Part shown: in pieces, positions 1-10,547 of the stretch | Position numbering within the stretch: the first letter of the stretch is position 1 | Layout: the number at the start of each line of letters is the position of its first letter | NCBI GenBank assembly: GCA_947044405.1 | Contig: CAMRHE010000652.1 | Coordinates: 383,501 to 447,500, forward strand | Direction of reading: 5' to 3' | Length of the DNA: 64,000 nucleotides | From: Leptodactylus fallax | Lineage: Eukaryota > Chordata > Amphibia > Anura > Leptodactylidae | The notes under the pieces: model-generated | Databases searched by the model: none | Told to the model about the DNA's origin: nothing | The model's input: the letters and a program-made list of their open reading frames with translations, nothing else | Translations under genes and position numbers: made by a program

Positions 1-523
1 TGGGTCTCCCTCAGAGGTCATGGGTCTTCCAGCAGGACAATGACCCAAAACACACTTCAAAAAGCACTAGAAAATGGTTTGAGAGAAAGCACCGGAGACT
101 TGTAAAGTGGCAGCAATGAGTCCAGACCTGAATCCCATAGAACACCCAAGGAGAGATCTCACAATGGCAGTTTGGAGAAGGCGCCCTTCAAATCTCAGGG
201 ACCTGGAGAAATTCCAGCAGAGCATTGTAAGAAACTCATTGATGGTTACCGGAAGCGGTTGTTCGCAGTTATTTTGTCTAAAGGTTGTGCTACCAAGTAT
301 TATGCTGAGGGTGCCAATACTTTTGTCCGGCCCATTTTTGGAGTTTTGTGTAAAATGATCAATGATTTGACTTTTTTTTTCATTCTCTTTTGTGTTTTTT
401 CATTGCAAGCAAAATAAATGAAGATATTATTACCAAAGCATTTGTGATTGCAATCATTTTCTGGAAGAAACTGAGTATTATCTGACAGAATTGCAGGGGT
501 GCCAATACTTTTGGCCAGCACTG
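1..523 (+). mobile_element. Tc1/mariner element, 3' part with C-terminal transposase remnant
   Basis: The left side runs off the window. In broken frames it encodes the C-terminal part of a Tc1 transposase: a [14 protein letters not shown] motif near 35-57 and a PDLNPIE-like stretch near 122-140. Stops and frameshifts break the frame, so it is dead. The element ends at 523 with a terminal inverted repeat reading GGTGCCAATACTTTTGGCC followed by AGCACTG, and a TA at 524-525, as expected for Tc1 target sites. The copy of the same motif at 311-330 is the inner repeat of an IR/DR-type end. It is a different family from the Tc1 copies at 24.7-30.2 and 53.9 kb. Confidence 0.85.
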
Positions 524-525
524 TA

Positions 526-1200
526 TATGTACAGTATGTATGTGTATGTAATGTATGTATATATGTACAGTCTGTATGTGTATGTAATGTATATATGTAC
601 AGTGTGTATGTAGTGTATGTATATATGTACAGTATGTATATGTATGTAATGTATATATGTACAGTATGTATGTGTATGTAATGTTTGTATATATGTACAG
701 CATGTATGTAATGTATGTATAGTATGTATGTGTATGTAATGTATGTATATATGTACAGTGTGTATGTAGTGTATGTATATATGTACAATATGTATATGTA
801 TGTAATGTATATATGTACAGTATGTATGTGTATGTAATGTTTGTATATATGTACAGCATGTATGTAATGTATGTATATATGTATAGTATGTATGTGTATG
901 TAATGTATATATGTACAGTATGTATGTGTATGTAATGTATGTATATATGTACAGTATGTATGTGTATGTAATGTATGTATATATGTACAGTATGTATGTG
1001 TATGTAATGTATGTATATATGTACAGTGTGTATGTGTATGTAATGTGTGTATATATGTGCAGTATGTATGTGTATGTAATGTATGTATATATGTGCAGTA
1101 TGTATGTGTATGTAATGTATGTATATATGAACAGTATGTATGTGTATGTAATGTATGTATATATGTACAGTATGTATGTGTATGTAATGTATGTATAAAT
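526..1200. repeat. 36-bp minisatellite (array A)
   Basis: Tandem array of about 18 units with a 36-bp consensus that contains ATGTACAGTATGTATGTG and TAATGTATGTATAT. Shorter variant units are frequent on the left. The array starts directly at the TA flanking the Tc1 end. The same satellite recurs at 51976-53942 and 55546-58080. Because 36 is a multiple of 3, it gives long meaningless ORFs with a 12-residue period. Confidence 0.95.
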
Positions 1201-1460
1201 ATGACTATGTATATGTTACATCTTTCTAGTTATATGTATAAATACATACATTGCAGCAGCCTCTGCGCCCAGCACTAGAAATATAACAGCATTAATGTTA
1301 TTGTTACACTCAGCTAATATGATCTATAAACTACACATATAAATTACAGGGCAAGTAGGATCCAGAGCTTACTCCATATAAAATAGCCTAAGGCAGATCA
1401 GGGAGTGAGAACTATATATACTCTATACTATATGCTATAAACTATATATACTCTATACTA
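1201..1460. other. Unassigned AT-rich spacer
   Basis: No gene or recognisable element. It contains short ACTATATA-type simple sequence towards its right end. Confidence 0.5.
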
Positions 1461-1519
1461 TAATAATAATAATAATAATAATAGTCCTTTAATAGTCCCA
1501 CAGTGGGGAAATTCAGTGT
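1461..1519 (-). mobile_element. LINE 3' tail fragment (L2-type)
   Basis: A (TAA)n run followed by AGTCCTTTAATAGTCCCACA and GTGGGGAAATTCAGTGT. The reverse complement matches the extreme 3' end of the LINE at 43.4-45.9 kb, including its (ATT)n tail. It is a severely 5'-truncated minus-strand insertion of the same family. Confidence 0.7.
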
Positions 1520-1617
1520 ACTATAGTATAGTATACTATAAACTAAAAATACACTATACTATATACTATACACTATATACACTTTATGTTATATACTATA
1601 CACTATATACTCTATAC
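1520..1617. repeat. CTCTATAC/ACTATATA tandem array, left segment
   Basis: Simple tandem repeat built of ACTATACACTATATA and CTCTATAC words. It ends with CTCTATAC at 1610-1617, the target duplication of the adjoining hAT element. The same array continues at 3486-3627, 5443-5554 and 7163-7545 between elements. Confidence 0.85.
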
Positions 1618-2067
1618 CAGGGGAGGGACCTTTTTTGTTCGGCGTGCCGATTTTAATTAAAAAATCAAAGCTGAGGTCCTCGGAGTGCCGGTTAATAATT
1701 GTAAGTCTGACGACCCCTAAACTAAAGTCATATACCACAAACCATAACACAGAAGTGCTGCCACCAGATGCTTCAGGACACATGCGGTTACTGCTATTTC
1801 CTGGGACGCTCCTGTACTTTCTGATTAGAAGCAATGAAAGTCCATGTGCAGCCCCCAATTAGTGGTAAATGTGTCCAGGAGCACCGTATGGCGGCACCTT
1901 ATGGTGATATCACACTATGTATCTGGAAGCAGCTATACTCTTAGGCCACTGGAACTTTTACTTCCATGTAAAACTGGTGCATTTTTGCACAAAAAAAAAA
2001 AAAACAAAGCCTGAGTTTTCTGTGCAAAAACACATCCTTAATACAGAAAACACTCTGTTATACAGAA

Positions 2068-2940
2068 TAATGTGCCAAAGTGGCCCCTGCACACGGTATT
2101 ATATCCCATAGTGGCCCCTGCATACGGTATTATATCCCATAGCGGCCCCTGCACACGGTATTATGTCCCATAGCGGCCCTTGCACACGGTATTATGTCCC
2201 ATAGTGGCCCCTGCACACGGTATAATGTCCCATAGCGGCCCCTGCACACGGTATTATGTCCCATAGAAGCCCCTGCATACGGTATTATATCCCATAGCGG
2301 CCCCTGCACACGGTATTATGTCCCATAGCGGCACCTGCACACGGTATTATGTCCCATAGTGGCCCCTGCACACGGTATTATGTCCCATAGCGGCCCTTGC
2401 ACACAGTATTATGTCCCATAGAGGCCCCTGCACACGGTATTATGTCCCATAGCGGCCCTTGCAAACGGTATTATGTCCCATAGAGACCCCATGCACATGG
2501 TATTATGTCCCATAGCGGTCCCTGAACACGATATTATGTCCCATAACGGCCTATGCACATGGTATTATGTACCATAGCGCCCCCTGCACACAGTATTATG
2601 TCCCATAGCGGTCCCTGCACACGGTATTATGTCCCATAGCGGCGCCTGCACACAGTATTATATCCCATAGCGGCCCCTGCACATGGTATATGTCCCATAA
2701 CGGCCTCTGCACACGGTATTTGTCCCATAGTGGTCCCTGCACACGGTATTATATCCCATAATGGCCGCTGCACACAGTATTATGTCCCATAGCGGCCCCT
2801 TCACACAGTATTATATCCCATAATGGCCGCTGCACACAGTATCATGTTCCATAGCGGCCCCTTCACACAGTATTATATCCCATAATGGCTGCTGCACACA
2901 GTATTATGTTCTATATTGGCCCCTGCACACGGTATAATAT
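2068..2940. repeat. 31-bp minisatellite inside hAT-A1
   Basis: About 28 diverged units of 31 bp with the core GGCCCCTGCACACGGTATTA and TGTCCCATAGC. The same unit, in either orientation, is found in at least five other elements of this window. Confidence 0.93.
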
Positions 2941-2978
2941 TCTAACTTTTACAATATTCCAATTTGTGCCACTCACTA

Positions 2979-3362
2979 GCTATTATTATACTGTGGGGTC
3001 TCTTCAGACCACAGAGTATAATAAGTGGAGGGCGAAGAGAGGTGACAAACATAAAATAAACAATGTACTCACCATTCCACGTTCCGCAGCCGCTGTGTTC
3101 TGTTCGTGCGCTTCTGCCTGTAGTCATCGACCCCTCATTGGGTCTCGGGGGTCATTTTGCGTCATTATGCGTAATGACGTCAGACGCAGACGTGACACCT
3201 GAGGCGCTGTCAGCTGATTTCAGGCAGAAGCGCTCGAAGAGCACAGCGTGGCTGCAGAGGGTGGAATGGTGAGTACATTGTTTTTTTATGTTTCATCACC
3301 ACCCCGGGGACTCCGCTTATTATACTCGGGGGTCTGAAGAGACCCCACAGTATAATAATAGC
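2979..3362. repeat. Twin-hairpin foldback cassette, copy 1
   Basis: A palindrome of about 380 bp. Each end is a small hairpin of the type TATTATACTGTGGGGTCTC...CAGACCACAGAGTATAATA. The arms carry splice-donor-like TACTCACCATTC and GAATGGTGAGTA and T-rich tracts. The centre has a perfect TGACGTCA (3175-3182). Confidence 0.85.
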
Positions 3363-3485
3363 AGTTTCGTTTCGGCCGTGTTTGGTCCGATCGAAACTGC
3401 TGGTTGAGGATTTGAGCTGCCCGTGCCAGGTGAATAAGCCTCGCGTGCCACTCTTGGCACACGTACCGGGGGTTGCTGACCCCTG

Positions 3486-3627
3486 CTCTATACTATATAC
3501 ACTCTATACTATACACTATATATGCTCTATACTATATACAGTATACTATAAACTATATACACTCTATACTATACACTATATAAACTATATACTGTACACT
3601 ATATATACTCTATATAAATAAAATGTA
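3486..3627. repeat. CTCTATAC tandem array, second segment
   Basis: Continuation of the array in which the hAT elements sit. Units are 20-40 bp and each contains CTCTATAC. It grades into a TTA run before the next hAT element. Confidence 0.85.
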
Positions 3628-3904
3628 TTATTATTATTATACTGTATTCCCGTGATGGCGAACCTATGGGACGTGCGCAGTCGCCATGATTGCTCACTAA
3701 CGGGGAATCCGGTACAGGATTCCCTGTTATTGAGCAATCGCTTCTTTCTGAGCTGTCAGTGTAGGCCGCGATCCACAGAACCGCTGCTTACACTGATGGA
3801 AGAATGTGACCTCTGCCCCGACGCAGGTGTGATGACGTAAGTCATCAGCGCACGCGATCAGAAGAAGAAGGAGGATGCTCTTTGTGGGACTAGGTAAGTA
3901 GCAT

Positions 3905-4392
3905 AAACTACTGTGTGGGGCCCCACTGCGAAGCATATACTACTCTGTGGGGCCCACTGTGAAGCATATAATACTGTGAGGAGGCCACTGTGGAGCGTAT
4001 AATACTGTGCGGGGGGCCATTGTGGAGCGTATAATACTGTGCGGGGGCCATTGTGGAGCATATAATACTGTGCGGGGGCCACTGTGGAGCATATAATACT
4101 GTGCGGGGGCTACTGTGGAGCATATAATACTGTGTGGGGGCCACTGTGGAGCGTATAATACTGTCTGGGGGCCAGTGTGGAGCATATAATACTGTGCGGG
4201 GGCCACTGTGGAGTGTATACTACTGTGCGGGGGCCATTCTGGAGCGTATAATACTGTCTGGGGGCCAGTGTGGAGCATATAATACTGTGCGGGGGCCACT
4301 GTGGAGTGTATACTACTGTGCGGGGGCCATTCTGGAGCGTATAATACTGTCTGGGGGCCACTTTGGAGTGAATTGTACTGTGTGGGGGCCTT
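3905..4392. repeat. 31-bp minisatellite inside hAT-B
   Basis: About 16 units with the core GTGCGGGGGCCACTGTGGAG and CATATAATACT. It is recognisably related to the 31-bp repeat of the other elements, in inverted orientation. It is preceded by TGACGTAAGTCATCA and CTAGGTAAGTAGC, like the foldback arms elsewhere. Confidence 0.9.
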
Positions 4393-4412
4393 TCACTATT
4401 TATATCACACAG

Positions 4413-5260
4413 TGTGATGATTCCGCTTAGATATGGCTATAACTCAAAGATGTATTTTGATCTCTGGGTATCGTATCTCCCTCTTAGTTCCATTTACTCA
4501 TAATGTGCGCAGCCCTAATCCTAGGTGTATATTGTCAATAGTGGCAACACTGTAACAATAGGGCTTTGTATCCATCCCAGCATGGCTCCATTGAATTTCT
4601 ACACAGCTCTGGGTGATCAAATATACATGCATTGTTCAGCCTGGGATGTTGATCAGACATGGTTGATAACATATAGAAGGTATTGTGTCATTCCACTTGG
4701 TCACATCTCCTTACAAAGACTATTGACTTGAGTGCGTTAATCAATCAGACTTGCCGTCGCCGGTGACCTCATTCTGTGTGGTGTAATCAAGGGTATAAAA
4801 GATGAGGTAAGAGGTCAGTGAGACAGACTACCACTGAGAGGAGACTATGACAGACCACTACTGGGAGACTGTGATGAGCATGCAGGCTGGAATGTTGTGT
4901 TGATGTTGCTACCTCCATTGGTTATCCCCACATGCCATGTGTGAGTGTTGGACTATAGAGCCACATCAAGGATATGTGTGGTAAAGTAATTATTTCACTT
5001 TTATTCCCTTTTTATTTTTAGGTACTGTATATTGTAACTAGTAACTGTTAATGCTTGCATACATCTGCATATCTGTTCTGAACTGCATGTGTTAGATGTT
5101 AATACCGACCCATCTAGGGGTTAATAAATATATAAAATTTAGAAAGCTTGTCTTGTATTTATCTTGTGGACCCGGCACTCACTGGCGGTGAGTGTGGTTT
5201 TTAGTAAAAAAGTCTCAGGTGTGGGCCAAAGCGGTGTTGGCGCACTGAGGATCTTTCACA
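4413..5260 (+). mobile_element. Solo LTR nested in hAT-B
   Basis: 848 bp, begins TGTGATGATTCC and ends GGATCTTTCACA, with TGTGA/TCACA termini. It is flanked by a perfect 5-bp duplication CACAG (4408-4412 and 5261-5265). A TATAAAA box is at 4794-4800 and an AATAAA signal at 5123-5128, which set plus orientation. No internal retroelement sequence follows, so it is a product of LTR-LTR recombination. Confidence 0.85.
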
Positions 5261-5442
5261 CACAGTATCTATTTTATAGCAGACATGTGATATTATTACA
5301 GGCTGTAATAATATTGCACGGTCAATATAAAACAGATCCTGGTTAATTTAAGGTTAAATTGCCGTGTTGGCACTTTGCGATAATTTAATGGGTTTTAGGT
5401 TGCAGTTTGGGCACTCGGTCTCTAAAAGGTTCGCCATCACTG

Positions 5443-5554
5443 CTCTATACTATACACTATATATACTCTTTTCTATATACTTTACGCTATATATACTTCA
5501 TACTATATACTATAAACTATATATACTATACTATACACAATATATACTCTATAC
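5443..5554. repeat. CTCTATAC tandem array, third segment
   Basis: Short stretch of the array between hAT-B and hAT-C, containing the target duplications of both. Confidence 0.85.
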
Positions 5555-5835
5555 CAGGGGTGTCAAACTCATTTTCTCCGGGGGCCACTTCAGCCTCACG
5601 GGATACCTTGAAGGGCCAAGATTATTTTACACATGTATAAAAGTCACTACTCCTTAACAGATAAGCGAGCTATTAAGCAGTAGTTACATTTGTACATTAC
5701 TACTGTTACAATCAGCCCTTTGAGGGCAACCAGGAATAACATAATGTATTGTTAAAACCTAAGTCATTGGCATGTTACATACTATCCTCATACTTTTCTG
5801 AATATATAAAAAATTAAGCACTATACAAATACTGT

Positions 5836-6305
5836 TTACCCCTGCAAACGGTATTATGCTCTATAGTTGCCTCTGCACACGGTATTACGCCCCACAGCGG
5901 CCCCTGCACACGGTATTATGCTCCATAGTTTGCCCTGCACACGGTATTATGCTCCATAGTTGCCCCTGCACACGGTATTATGCTCCATAGTTGCCCCTGC
6001 ACACGGTATTATGCTCAATAGTTGCCCCTGCACACGGTATTATGCTCCATAGTGGCCCCTGCACACGTTATTATGCTCCATAGTGGCCCCTGCAATCGGT
6101 ATTATGCTCCTTAGTGGCCCCTGCATTGGTATTATGCCCCATAGTGGCCCCTGCAAACGGTATTATAGTCCATAGTGGCTCCTGCAATCGGTATTATGCT
6201 CCTTAGTGGCCCCTGCATTGGTATTATGCCCCATAGTGGCCCCTGCAAACGGTATTATAGTCCATAGTGGCCCCTGCAGATGGTATTATGCCCCATAGTG
6301 ACCCC
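5836..6305. repeat. 31-bp minisatellite inside hAT-C
   Basis: About 15 units with the core TGCCCCTGCACACGGTATTA and TGCTCCATAGT, the same family as in hAT-A. Confidence 0.92.
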
Positions 6306-6319
6306 CCCACCCATGAACT

Positions 6320-6651
6320 ATTATTATACTCTGGGGTCTTTTCAGACCCCAGAGTATAATGATCGGAGACCCAGGTGGTGACAAACATAAAAATCAGTGT
6401 TACTTACCTGGGCCCCGGTGCGCTCCCTGCGTTCGGCCTTCTTCAATGTCGCACAGACCGGCGTCGCGACATAATGACGTCGGCCCGGCTCACGTGACGC
6501 CTGGGACGTCACCAAAGAAGGCCGAAGCCGGCTGGGAGCAGCATCGGATCGCCGGAGAGGTGAGTAACACAGGTTTTTATGTTTATCACCTCCCCGGGGT
6601 CTCCGATTATTATACTCCGGGGTCTGAAAAGCCCCCGGAGTATAATAATAG
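6320..6651. repeat. Twin-hairpin foldback cassette, copy 2
   Basis: Terminal hairpins TATTATACTCTGGGGTCTT/CAGACCCCAGAGTATAAT on the left and TTATACTCCGGGGTCTGAA on the right. Arms with ACTTACCTGG and GAGAGGTGAGTAAC. Centre with TGACGTCG and CACGTGACG. Confidence 0.85.
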
Positions 6652-7162
6652 TAGTACTTGATGGGGTTCGCCGGCCGCGGCCTCACTTACCATCCCCGCT
6701 CCTGCACACAGCCGCTTCCGCGTCCCATAGCAGAAGGGGAAGCGGGGGCGGCCACAACCAGCAGCGGGGATCGGTAAGTAAATAGGCCGTTACGTGCCGG
6801 GGATGCTCCAGCAGGCAACGGCCTATTTATATATATAAAAAAACCTTATCTTCACTTACCTGCGATGCCTTGATGCAGCCGCCGCCTCCTCTTCTTGTCT
6901 GCGTGTCAGCGTAGGAGGCGCGATGACGTCATTGTATCGCCGCCTGCGCTGACATGCAGAGGTCTTGTAAACCAGCCCAGGACAGGTATCGCATAGCTTT
7001 GTTTTGTTTTTTTTAAGCGGCCTGTCCTGGGCTGGTTTACATTACATAATGTACATAGACAATAAAAATTGCCGCGGCCCTGCGGGCCAGCTAAGTGCCG
7101 GACCGGATAACAGAAGACAGCGGGCCGGATTCGGCCCGCAGGCCTTGTGTTTGACACCTGTG

Positions 7163-7545
7163 CTCTATACTATACACTATATACACTCTATACTATACAC
7201 TATATATTATACACTATATACACTCTATACTATACACTATATATTATACACTATATATTCTCTATACTATACACTATATATTATACACTATATACACTCT
7301 ATACTATACACTATATATTATACACTATATATTCTCTATACTATACACTATATATTATACACTATATACACTCTATACTATACACTATATATTATACACT
7401 ATATACTATACACTATATATTCTCTATACTATACACTATATATTATACACTATATATTCTCTATACTATACACTATATATTATACACTATATATTCTCTA
7501 TACTATACACTATATATTATACACTATATATTCTCTATTCCAATT
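7163..7545. repeat. CTCTATAC tandem array, right segment
   Basis: The longest uninterrupted part of the array, with alternating ACTATACACTATATATTA and CTCTATACTATACAC or TTCTCTATACTATACAC words. Its stop-free frames are repeat artefacts. Confidence 0.92.
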
Positions 7546-7734
7546 AAATGGAATGGAAATCCAACTATGGAGGGAGCCACACCCCCTTGTAATATACAAA
7601 AGAAAATAGTTATATATATATATGGTGAGTGCGTCCGTGTGTTTATGGCATTTTCCATTTGCCTCATGAACAGAATATCTAAGCCTATAATATAGAATGT
7701 TTTTTGAGTCTCTGTATCTTAGTTTATCTTATGT

Positions 7735-7975
7735 GATACCACTCTATATTACATCCTATAGTGTGATACTGTCTGTTGAGCTGTGTATCTAATCCTATCA
7801 TGTGTGATCCTGTCTGCTGAGCTGTGTATCTAATCCTATCATGTGTGATCCTGTCTGCTGAGCTGTGTATCTAATCCTATCATGTGTGATCCTGTCTGCT
7901 GAGCTGTGTATCTAATCCTATCATGTGTGATACAGTCTGTTGAGCTGTGTATCTAAGCCTACCATATGTGATACT
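7735..7975. repeat. 41-bp minisatellite
   Basis: About five to six units of TGAGCTGTGTATCTAATCCT followed by ATCATGTGTGATCCTGTCTGC. The middle units are nearly identical. Confidence 0.9.
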
Positions 7976-8004
7976 CCTCTTATACTCCTCTTACACTTCT
8001 CCCT

Positions 8005-8095
8005 TCTGCTAAATCCACTCCTGACTTTGGCTCAAAAAAACAACAAAATCGGCAACAAAAAAAGTTGTGTTTCCACAATGTGGGGCCTGAGCCTA
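8005..8095. mobile_element. Half of a foldback element related to the one at 46.0 kb
   Basis: TTTGGCTCAAAAAAACAACA followed by GGCAACAAAAAAAGTTGTG, TTTCCACAATGTGG and GGCCTGAGCC matches one half of the palindromic element at 46010-46230. The other half is missing. Confidence 0.6.
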
Positions 8096-8343
8096 CGAGC
8101 AGCTCTTCTAAGTGCACTATACAGAATGAGACCAGAACTGAACCTGAAGGGAACTGCAAGAAACTAAATAGAAATTTTACCTTAAAATTTAGAACAAAAT
8201 GATATAAAATAGAAAATCAACCAATTCCACCCCCAACCAGTACAGATGGTAGCAGTGGCGTAACTAGGAATGGCTGGGCCCCAAGGCGAACATTTGACAT
8301 GCCCCCATTCCCGTACCGCTGCCCCCAATCGCTCCCCCCGGAC

Positions 8344-8565
8344 CACCCTGCACACAGTATCATGTCCCATAGTGGCCCCTGCACACAGTATCATGTCCCA
8401 TAGTGGCCCCTGCACACAGTATTATGCCCCATAGTGGCCCCTGCACACAGTATTATATCCCATAGTGACCCCTGCACACACTATTATTCCCCATAGTGGC
8501 CCCTGTACTGAGTATTTTGCCCAATAGTGGCCCCTGCACACACTAAAATATGTCCCATTGTGGAC
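8344..8565. repeat. 31-bp minisatellite inside hAT-D
   Basis: About seven units of CATAGTGGCCCCTGCACACA plus GTATTATGTCC. Confidence 0.92.
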
Positions 8566-8578
8566 CACCCATGAACAA

Positions 8579-8923
8579 TTATTATACTCCGGGGTCTTTT
8601 CAGACCCCAGAGTATAATGATCGGAGACCCAGGGGAGGATAGAAACATAGAAAAACAACGTTGCTTACCTGTTCCTCGCTCCGGTGCATGCCCGTGCGCT
8701 ACTTCGGCCTTCTTCAATGTTGGACCAGGCCGGCGTCACGTGATCCGGGCCGGCGTCGCTACGCAAAATGACGTTCACTGACGACTGGGACGTCACCAAA
8801 CAGGCCCGAAGCCAGGAGAAGCGTAGGAGAGGTAAGTACGTTGTTTTTTATGTTTCCTCACCAACTCTGGGCCGCCGATTATTATACTCCGAGGTCTTTT
8901 CAAAGACCCCGGAGTTTAATGAT
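8579..8923. repeat. Twin-hairpin foldback cassette, copy 3
   Basis: End hairpins of the TTATACTCCGGGGTCTTTTC type at both sides. Arms GCTTACCTGTTCC and GAGAGGTAAGTACG. Centre with TGACGTTC and GACGTCACC. Closest to copy 5 at 32 kb. Confidence 0.87.
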
Positions 8924-9439
8924 AGCAGTGATTGTGGGGTTCGGCCCACGGCCTCACATACCGATCCCCGCTCCTGCTCACAGCCGCCTCCGCAGAATCG
9001 GAAGCGCAGGCGGCCGTGAGCAGGACCCCCGGGGATCGGTAAGTATATAGGGCCCGTTACCTGCTGGGGTTACTCCAGCAGGTAACGGCCTTTAAAAAAA
9101 AAAAAAAAAAGCATCATGGGCCCTGTAATGTCCCGGGCCCTGTGGCAGCTGCTACCGCTGCTACCCCGGTAGTTACGCCCCTGGATGGTAGAGAACTATT
9201 TATTTCTCTGTCCATGTGTTGTATCCCACCATCTGACCTTACTTGCTGAGCTACTTCTAGACATGTGAACCTCCCGCCCCTCACACCCTCTCCTTCTCAC
9301 ACCTGCTATCTCTCTTACAGATGGCCACCTATCTCCTAATCCTGGGCCACCTCTCAGAATCCCCACTGTCACATCTCTCTTCTTTCACCACACAACCAGC
9401 ACTAATTCATGCAACCCCTTAAATCTGTCTACCTCGCTC

Positions 9440-10345
9440 CTGTCCCTTCTGCCCCTTTTCCATTGCACTATTGAATGCACGTGCCATCTTTAACAAGCTG
9501 TAATACACTCAAAATTACTTAATTTCTCACAAAATTTCCTTTCTGGGTCCCACTGAAACATGGCTGACACCCTCGGTCACTACTTCGCTGCTGTACTATC
9601 CTATGGCAAACTCCGATTCTCCCACACTCCTCGCCCCAGCAACAAACATTGTGGAGGGATTGGCCTTCTCTTATCTGATAGTGACTCTGTCCACATTTAC
9701 TCTCCCCGCAGTCTACAAGTGACCACCATTGTCTACACACCACCAGGATCTACCTTAATCCATCATTTCATAATCTGGCTCATGCACTTCCTATTAGTTG
9801 ATATCCCCACTATTATCATAAGAGATATCAACATCCCCATTGATACAAACCAGCTTTCTGCCACCAAAATTATTTGGGGACTCAGATTGTTCCTGCACTG
9901 CCACTCACAAACGGGAACACTCAGTAGACCTGATCTTCAACCACCTCTGTTCCCTATCCAACCTCTCTAACTCTCCCACCATTATTTCTAAACACAACCT
10001 ACCTACATTATCGCCTCTTTCCTCTCCAACAGCCCACCTCTTCAACCTAAGAAACCAGCCAACTATTACCCCATCTCACTGCTGCTGTTTGCTTCAAATC
10101 TCCTTGAACAACATGTCCACCTTGAGCTATCCTTCTATTTCTTATCCAATTCACTCTTTGACAAACTACAGTCTGGCTTCTGACCCCATCACTGAAACTG
10201 CCCTAACCAAAGTTGCAAACAACCTACTAACTGCCAAAACCAAACAACACTCCTCTGTTCTCTCTTTCCTCTGACTTTTACAGTCAACTACTCCATCCAT
10301 GTACAAAGTCTCTCATCCTTTGGCTTCATGGACCTGACTAAAAGT
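9440..10345 (+). pseudogene. Decayed L2/CR1-type LINE ORF2 (endonuclease to early RT)
   Basis: Conceptual translation with frameshifts shows landmarks of a Jockey-superfamily LINE in order: LLNARAIFNKL near 9467, a TETWL motif near 9552, the YTPPGST stretch near 9735, and a RDINIPID endonuclease segment near 9825. A FDKLQSGF-like then TETALTKVANNLLTAKT reverse-transcriptase start lies near 10160-10240. Each landmark is in a different or interrupted frame, so this is an old dead copy. Nothing after the first RT motifs is recognisable. Assignment to L2 rather than CR1 rests on general resemblance and needs a profile search. Confidence 0.7.
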
Positions 10346-10547
10346 TATATATCAAAGTTAATGGTGCAATACTTACCCTAGACCCACAAACTAGTGTATA
10401 ACGCCATCAGGGCTTCTAAGAACATATCTATAAACCATAGTGTTCATATTGTTTGGCAGTGCTGACCAAATTGTTTGTTGTTATGTTTTATAGATAGGAT
10501 CCTAGGAGCCCTAAGAGTGTTCTAGGAGTCCTGATAGTGTAATATAC

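Larger units (their letters stand above)
1618..3485. mobile_element. Non-autonomous hAT element (family A, copy 1)
   Basis: Flanked by perfect 8-bp direct repeats CTCTATAC (1610-1617 and 3486-3493), matching the hAT target pattern nTCTAnAn. The left terminus starts CAGGGG, followed by TTTTTTGTTCGGCGTGCCG. The right terminus ends GGGTTGCTGACCCCTG. No transposase ORF. The interior holds a 31-bp minisatellite (2068-2940) and a foldback (2979-3362). A second copy of the family, inverted, is at 11177-12471. Confidence 0.88.
3650..5442. mobile_element. Non-autonomous hAT element (family B)
   Basis: The right end reads AAAGGTTCGCCATCACTG. The left end CCGTGATGGCGAACCT is its inverted repeat, with one change at position 2. 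The right flank is CTCTATAC (5443-5450). The left flank CTGTATTC (3642-3649) matches it at 6 of 8 bases, consistent with a decayed 8-bp duplication. Inside are a hairpin at about 3687-3743 (CGATTGCTCA stem), a 31-bp minisatellite and a solo LTR. No transposase. Confidence 0.8.
5555..7162. mobile_element. Non-autonomous hAT element (family C)
   Basis: The left end is CAGGGGTGTCAAACTC. The right end is GTGTTTGACACCTGTG, its inverted repeat with two mismatches in 14. It is flanked by perfect CTCTATAC duplications (5547-5554, 7163-7170). Inside: a 31-bp minisatellite, twin-hairpin foldback copy 2, and a second palindromic block (about 6790-7060) with a perfect TGACGTCA at 6924-6931. No coding potential. 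Confidence 0.9.
8253..9183. mobile_element. Non-autonomous hAT element (family D)
   Basis: Termini CAGTGGCGTAACTAGG and GGTAGTTACGCCCCTG. Flanked by perfect 8-bp duplications GATGGTAG (8245-8252 and 9184-9191). It carries the 31-bp minisatellite and twin-hairpin foldback copy 3, then a second GC-rich palindromic block. No transposase. Confidence 0.92.

Noticed and set aside
2068..2940. Regular 31-bp repeats resembling a CRISPR array
   Set aside because: Units are contiguous and diverge gradually, with no unique spacers. The setting is a vertebrate transposon interior.
7004..7695. Two 180-200-codon ORFs rich in Tyr, Ile, Leu and Thr
   Set aside because: Simple CTCTATAC/ACTATATA array, with no codon preference.
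9560..10274. Two overlapping ORFs of 136 and 144 codons as a novel gene
   Set aside because: Both are pieces of a frameshifted L2-type LINE with endonuclease and RT landmarks.
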